Source: Bifidobacterium callitrichos DSM 23973
GTDB taxonomy: Bacteria > Actinomycetota > Actinomycetes > Actinomycetales > Bifidobacteriaceae
Length of the DNA: 64,000 bases
Assembly (NCBI RefSeq): GCF_000741175.1
Contig: NZ_JGYS01000008.1
Location: 97,519 to 161,518 of the forward strand
Reading direction: 5' to 3'
Shown: piece after piece, positions 63,517 to 64,000 of the stretch
Layout: every line of letters starts with the position of its first letter
Position numbering within the stretch: position 1 is the first letter of the stretch
Translations under genes and position numbers: made by a program
Notes under the pieces: model-generated
Told to the model about the DNA's origin: nothing
The model's input: the letters and a program-made list of their open reading frames with translations, nothing else
Databases searched by the model: none

Positions 63517-64000
63517 ATGACCACCTTCTTCCTCAACCGCCTGGCCGAAGGCGAACCGCACGCGCTCGCCTTCGCCGGCCAGTCCACGCCGTGGCCGGTC
63601 GCGCTCGCCGACCAGACCGCCGACCCCGAGCTGGCCGACGCGCTCCACGCCCACGTGGACGCCGCCTATGCCAAGCTCACCCCCGTCAACGCCGAACTGC
63701 TGGCCACCACCGGACGCCCTGTCGACCTGTTCGGCTTCACCCCGAACCCGGCCCGACTCGGCGCCGCGGCCGACGCCACCGCCTCGGTCGAGGGCATCGC
63801 CCTGACCCAGCTCGGCGCGCTCATCGACCTGAACCACCTGGGCTACGACGTCACCCGCGCCAACCCGACCGCCGTGCTCGGCCACTCGCAGGGCGTACTC
63901 GCCGTGCACATGGTCAAGGCCATCCGCGAGGCCGGATCGATCGACGCCGCGCGCGACCAGATCGACGAGATCCTCGCCACCGCCGCGCTGATCGGCGCCG
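63517..64000 (+). CDS. fas: Type I fatty-acid synthase, N-terminal part (runs off window)
   Basis: 161 codons present. N-terminal MTTFFLNRLAEGEPHALAFAGQ and the acyltransferase elbow GHSQG near residue 130 match the FAS acetyltransferase domain of actinobacterial type I FAS. SD-like ATAGGA precedes ATG 63517. Follows accA3-accD, the source of its malonyl-CoA. Confidence 0.88.
   Translation, partial: MTTFFLNRLAEGEPHALAFAGQSTPWPVALADQTADPELADALHAHVDAAYAKLTPVNAELLATTGRPVDLFGFTPNPARLGAAADATASVEGIALTQLGALIDLNHLGYDVTRANPTAVLGHSQGVLAVHMVKAIREAGSIDAARDQIDEILATAALIGA

Overview
This 64 kb window reads as a chromosomal segment of a Bifidobacterium-type high-GC actinobacterium. The support is a type I fatty-acid synthase start next to an actinobacterial biotin-dependent carboxylase pair, a DHOD-like oxidoreductase, an LtbR-type IclR regulator divergent from leuCD, several inward-facing sugar-utilisation loci without secreted hydrolases, and many genes with no Shine-Dalgarno whose ATG follows a -10 box by 6-8 nt. 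No rRNA, prophage, insertion sequence or CRISPR array was seen.

Layout. 1-3.6 kb: end of nagB, nagA, and a DUF4143-type ATPase. 3.6-10.3 kb: a small membrane protein, a GPH-family glycoside importer (minus) and, divergent from it, two cytoplasmic glycosidases, GH30 and GH59. 10.3-13.3 kb: a composite hairpin repeat, a DUF805 protein and gltX. 13.4-17.3 kb: a LacI regulator, an MFS transporter and a GH27 alpha-galactosidase with operator-like palindromes. 17.6-18.6 kb: two tRNA-Glu(CTC)/tRNA-Gln(CTG) pairs separated by hairpin-rich tandem repeats. 18.8-25.9 kb: a metallophosphoesterase, ltbR/leuC/leuD, and two PH-domain membrane proteins. 26-31.8 kb: DUF805, a histidine kinase convergent with a response regulator, and two paralogous CPBP membrane proteases sharing a 28-bp upstream motif. 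31.8-41.5 kb: DHOD-like enzyme, NADH oxidase, murA, a TetR/MFS efflux operon, and plsC-gpsA-ddl. 41.5-46.3 kb: paired long hairpins and a complete ABC importer. 46.5-52.1 kb: second copy of the composite hairpin repeat, DUF2975, mscS, a third long hairpin, aspA, TetR, and a DUF2974 protein. 52.3-52.7 kb: tRNA-Gly, tRNA-Val(GAC), tRNA-Val(CAC). 52.7-58.1 kb: amino-acid permease, esterase-like hydrolase, exported unknown, and a second response regulator/histidine kinase pair. 58.1-64 kb: biotin and fatty-acid block (birA, bioY, acyl-CoA carboxylase alpha and beta, start of type I FAS).

How genes work together. NagB/NagA return GlcNAc to glycolysis. GPH importer plus GH30 plus GH59 looks like an uptake-then-hydrolyse route for beta-linked glycosides; LacI plus MFS plus GH27 is a similar unit for alpha-galactosides. 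BioY imports biotin, BirA attaches it to the BCCP-fused carboxylase subunit, and the carboxylase supplies malonyl-CoA to FAS.

Most notable non-genic structure: (i) a dispersed element built from exactly 43-nt hairpins, 8-nt spacers and an exactly 114-nt homologous core (10323-10624 and 46518-46769); (ii) three copies of a 29-29-29 nt stem-loop with a conserved apical part and co-varying outer stem (41537, 41742, 48393); (iii) a tight 28-bp motif before both CPBP genes; (iv) about eleven genes with leaderless-type starts. All functional calls are from reading motifs and context, not from database searches.
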